From assembly GCF_031119335.1 (NCBI RefSeq), contig NZ_JAVHXT010000002.1:328617-392616 (forward strand): a stretch of 64,000 bases of DNA, written 5' to 3'. The notes below the pieces were generated by a model. The model was not told the DNA's origin and did not search any database. It saw only the letters and a list, made by a program, of their open reading frames with translations. A program made the position numbers and the translations under genes. The stretch is from Pedobacter sp. GTDB taxonomy: Bacteria; Bacteroidota; Bacteroidia; Sphingobacteriales; Sphingobacteriaceae. This document shows, piece after piece, positions 61,535-64,000 of this stretch (its first letter is position 1; the number at the start of each line of letters is the position of its first letter).

Positions 61535-61693
61535 ATGGAAACTGCTCTCACTTTATATGTATTGGCTATTGCAACTGTTTACTTTGCGAAAAAATTTAAG
61601 CCAGATAATGATGACCTATATGAGTTGCGACTGGTATTTTGGGGCATATTTGGCTTGTTCTTCACCTTTGCTATCTTCGCTATCTTAATTTAA
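61535..61693 (+). CDS. Small membrane protein, 52 aa
   Basis: I start this at ATG 61535 (METALTLYVLAIATVYFAKK); the upstream 43 codons in frame overlap the YdeI-like gene start and are not membrane-like. It has two hydrophobic helices (residues 2-17 and 34-50) separated by a short charged loop (KFKPDNDDLYELR). The TATCTTTG box 31 bp upstream supports transcription from here. Family unrecognised; two-helix small proteins of this type often are membrane subunits. Confidence 0.6.
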   Translation: METALTLYVLAIATVYFAKKFKPDNDDLYELRLVFWGIFGLFFTFAIFAILI

Positions 61694-61779
61694 GTCTAAC
61701 TGATTAACGATCCAAATTTAAATCCTCGTAATTTGCTTCGGCACTTTATTCGGCACTTTATTTCGTAGATCATATTCAC

Positions 61780-61810
61780 AAAAAAGCCCTGCATTAAATA
61801 AATACAGGGC
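61780..61810 (-). terminator. Terminator of the pyruvate kinase gene
   Basis: On the minus strand GCCCTGTATTTATTTAATGCAGGGC has a 6-bp G+C stem and then TTTTTTG. It lies 24 bp past the stop at 61834. Confidence 0.8.
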
Positions 61811-61833
61811 CCAGATCTATAAGTAAGAAACTT

Positions 61834-63264
61834 TTATTCTATTACGGTAACCTTAACAGTATTGGTTCTGCTTCTTTTTTCTAAAGGAACTGCTGCAGTA
61901 TTAATTACTACATCTCCTTTTTTAACTAACTTTTTCTTCTTTAATACATCGTTAACCTCTTCAATGGTTCTATCTGTACTTTCGAATTTATCGTAGAAGA
62001 AACCTCTAACACCCCAAACTAAACTCAAGGTATTTAATAAACTCTCATTACTAGTGAAAGTAAAAATTGGTGCTTCAGGGCGGTGACTAGCTACTTCAAA
62101 AGCAGTATATCCGCTTGAAGTCATCGTTACAATGCCTACCGCATCTGTTTGTTTAGCCAAGAAACAAGCCGAATCGCATACTGCATCTCCTAAGAAACTG
62201 TCAGATTTTGGTTTTAAAAACTTATCTGAGTGGAAAGGATAGTTGTTTTGCTCTATGTTGTTAACGATTTTCTGCATCGTCTCAATCACAATTAAAGGAA
62301 ATTCACCAACTGAAGTTTCACCGCTCAGCATCACTGCGTCAGCACCATCAAGTACCGAGTTTGCCACGTCATTTACCTCTGCACGAGTTGGACGAGGTGT
62401 AGTAATCATGCTTTCTAGCATTTGAGTAGCAATAATTACTGGCTTAGAAGCCGCCCTACATTTGTTTACAATCATTTTTTGCAACAAAGGAACTTCCTCC
62501 ATTGGCATTTCCACACCTAAATCTCCACGGGCAACCATCACCGCATCAGTTACTGCAATAATTTCATCGATATTTGCGATAGCTTCAGGTTTTTCAATCT
62601 TGGCAACTACTCTTGCTGTCTTACCTCTTTCCTTAATTACATCTTTTAGCTCTACAATATCAGCCGCATTACGCACAAAAGAAAGACCAATCCACTCCAC
62701 ATCACTTTCTAAAACAAAATCTAGGTTTTTTCTATCTTCTGGAGTTAAAGAAGGAATAGAAACTTTAGTGTTTGGCAAGTTAACTCCTTTTCTTGAAGTT
62801 AAGATACCACCGTGCACCACCTCACAAACCACTTCGTCTTTATAGTTGGTCTCTAGTACACGCATTTGCAGTTTACCATCATCCAAGAGAATAATTTCGC
62901 CAGCTTTTACATCCTTCGGAAAATTTTCGTAAGTAATGTAAATACATTCTTCGCTACCGATACACTCTTTTGTGGTAATGATCGTTTTGCTTCCGTTAAC
63001 AAGGTTGATCCCGCCATCTTTAACCATTCCAATCCTAATTTTCGGACCTTGCAAATCGGCCAAGATGCCAACATTATATTTATGTTTTTTATTGATATCT
63101 CTAATGGTATCGATAACAGCTTGATGATCTGCCTGAGAACCGTGAGAAAAGTTTAAACGGCAAACATCTAAACCTGCGTTAAACATACTATACAATACAT
63201 CTGGCTTTGCCGATGCTGGACCCAAAGTGGCTACGATTTTAGTTCTTGAATGAAAAGGTTTCAT
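61834..63264 (-). CDS. pyk: Pyruvate kinase
   Basis: A 476-aa glycolytic enzyme transferring phosphate from phosphoenolpyruvate to ADP. I use ATG 63264 (MKPFHSRTKIVATLGPASAK); the 12 codons upstream are not conserved. Landmarks: KIVATLGPAS near residues 9-18, the active-site part LNFSHGSQADHQ near residues 40-51, RVVAKIEKPEAIANIDEI near residues 221-238, the metal site MVARGDLGVEMP near residues 245-256 and IATQMLESMITTPRPTRAEV near residues 280-299. The length is normal. It is followed by a terminator and lies next to the IPExxxVDY and acpP genes, a layout common in Bacteroidota. Confidence 0.97.
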   Translation of the reverse strand: MKPFHSRTKIVATLGPASAKPDVLYSMFNAGLDVCRLNFSHGSQADHQAVIDTIRDINKKHKYNVGILADLQGPKIRIGMVKDGGINLVNGSKTIITTKECIGSEECIYITYENFPKDVKAGEIILLDDGKLQMRVLETNYKDEVVCEVVHGGILTSRKGVNLPNTKVSIPSLTPEDRKNLDFVLESDVEWIGLSFVRNAADIVELKDVIKERGKTARVVAKIEKPEAIANIDEIIAVTDAVMVARGDLGVEMPMEEVPLLQKMIVNKCRAASKPVIIATQMLESMITTPRPTRAEVNDVANSVLDGADAVMLSGETSVGEFPLIVIETMQKIVNNIEQNNYPFHSDKFLKPKSDSFLGDAVCDSACFLAKQTDAVGIVTMTSSGYTAFEVASHRPEAPIFTFTSNESLLNTLSLVWGVRGFFYDKFESTDRTIEEVNDVLKKKKLVKKGDVVINTAAVPLEKRSRTNTVKVTVIE

Positions 63265-63390
63265 TAAAATTATCTTGTTATTAAGCTTAAACAAAACCAA
63301 CGTACGCGAATTGTTTAAGCATTGATTATACTATTCTGTTTGATTTGATATTCAAATATAGTGTATTTACTACACTAACGATTATAAAAT

Positions 63391-63810
63391 TTACATTACC
63401 AAGTTTTCTTTCGACTTCAATTTCTTCACATCTATCTGCGCAGCTACCTGTATATCAGACATTTTATTAAGACTACTGATTACAAAATTAAGATCTTCCT
63501 TGTCTATATATTGGTGAATAACCATAAAAAAATCAACCTTGTTCATTTCTGGCACTAAAAACCCATCACTATTTCTATTGCTCACCAAATAATATTCTCG
63601 CTCTCCTTCTTCAACAAAAAAATAATATTTAGAAAAGGCCAACGGTGCCTCATCTGTGTTAAAATAAACTTCGTGGTCGTCAACTTTGCAAAACTCAAAA
63701 CCTAAATTGTTGTTTATCTTGTGGCACAAAACATAGTCTTTTAATGATGCTGTGATGGCAATCAAGACAAAATCTAGATCGAGAGATAGTTTTAAATAAG
63801 TTTTGTTCAA
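63391..63810 (-). CDS. IPExxxVDY family protein
   Basis: A 139-aa protein of a Bacteroidota-specific family named for its motif, here VPEMNKVDFFMVI near residues 86-98 with V for I and F for Y. There is no signal or membrane segment. The family is usually found between pyk and acpP/fabF, as here. Function unknown; the linkage suggests a role near fatty-acid or central metabolism. It is divergent from acpP with about 150 bp between. Confidence 0.88.
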   Translation of the reverse strand: MNKTYLKLSLDLDFVLIAITASLKDYVLCHKINNNLGFEFCKVDDHEVYFNTDEAPLAFSKYYFFVEEGEREYYLVSNRNSDGFLVPEMNKVDFFMVIHQYIDKEDLNFVISSLNKMSDIQVAAQIDVKKLKSKENLVM

Positions 63811-63898
63811 AATGTATTTTTTTATTAGAATTACGAAATTATAAAACTAATTTTACTTTGGCTTTTAAGAGCCTAAAATTGTTAGAGAAATAAAAACA

Positions 63899-63929
63899 TT
63901 TGAAATGTGTTAGAATTTATTTTTCTTTG
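63899..63929 (+). promoter_or_regulatory. Putative promoter of acpP (TTTG-N19-TTTCTTTG)
   Basis: A -33 TTTG at 63899-63902, exactly 19 bp, then TTTCTTTG at 63922-63929, one mismatch from TAnnTTTG. The ATG of acpP follows 33 bp later. This is the standard Bacteroidota SigABfr-type layout. Confidence 0.65.
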
Positions 63930-63962
63930 CACAGAATTATTTAACCATTAAATTATAAAATT

Positions 63963-64000
63963 ATGTCTGATATTGCTTCAAGAGTTAAGGCTATTATCGT
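63963..64000 (+). CDS. acpP: Acyl carrier protein, N-terminus only (cut by window edge)
   Basis: ATG 63963 and then MSDIASRVKAIIV, the usual N-terminus of bacteroidotal AcpP, the carrier of growing fatty acyl chains on its phosphopantetheine arm. Only 12 codons are in the window, so the serine and the rest are not seen. Support comes from the start, the promoter and the conserved neighbourhood. Confidence 0.8.
   Translation, partial: MSDIASRVKAII

Noticed and set aside
1..64000. tRNA, rRNA, riboswitch, phage integrase, plasmid origin
   Set aside because: I looked for T-loop sequences, integrase motifs and known origin features in the intergenic stretches and saw none; a covariance-model scan would be decisive.

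Overview
The window comes from a Bacteroidota chromosome, most likely Sphingobacteriaceae (Pedobacter-like). The evidence is a SusC/SusD polysaccharide utilisation locus, a type IX secretion (T9SS) type B sorting domain, the neighbourhood of pyruvate kinase, an IPExxxVDY protein and acpP, TAnnTTTG-type -7 boxes, many families known mainly from Bacteroidota (DUF4834, DUF6702, S41 tricorn-like and S9 peptidases), and intergenic palindromes of the kind common in this family. The genus is inference. I found no rRNA, tRNA, CRISPR array, phage or complete insertion sequence.

Layout. 1-9.8 kb: metallophosphatase (cut by the left edge), acyltransferase, DUF4834, YwbE and RDD proteins, uvrB, then an M1 peptidase and HupE-like protein divergent from DUF6702. 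10.0-21.2 kb: a polysaccharide utilisation locus on the minus strand (PKD lipoprotein, SusC, SusD, clan GH-A hydrolase, GH16), probably for a beta-1,3-glucan, divergent from a membrane-anchored propeller/LuxR regulator. 21.3-25.6 kb: polysaccharide deacetylase-like protein, upp, DUF2442, HAD hydrolase, DinB-like protein and a small repeat lipoprotein. 25.7-37.4 kb: a surface-glycan cluster (flippase, two methyltransferases, three glycosyltransferases) holding a large T9SS cargo protein, with an S41 tricorn-like protease on the other strand.

37.5-43.5 kb: DJ-1/PfpI protein, an unknown protein with a kinase-like motif pair, OmpW-like protein, pyruvate dehydrogenase E1 beta, VOC and GNAT proteins, and a REP-associated tyrosine transposase with its own cluster of REP hairpins. 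43.5-51.9 kb: an AddB/AddA-like helicase-nuclease pair, queD, tcdA and a TatD-like hydrolase. 52-58.2 kb: thioredoxin-like protein, NagZ-like GH3 enzyme, outer-membrane barrel, a 57-aa protein, a PQQ-type sugar dehydrogenase and cytochrome c. 58.4-64 kb: S9 peptidase, YdeI/OmpD-associated protein, a small membrane protein, pyk, IPExxxVDY protein and the start of acpP.

The least ordinary feature is the intergenic DNA. Many of the larger gaps carry palindromes from several families. One family has constant flanks with exchangeable hairpin cores, and two of those cores match the C and F palindrome families that also occur alone elsewhere in the window. Beside the REP-associated transposase lie five hairpins sharing a GCTRAAGC core, three of them with the same GGCAATGAA tail.
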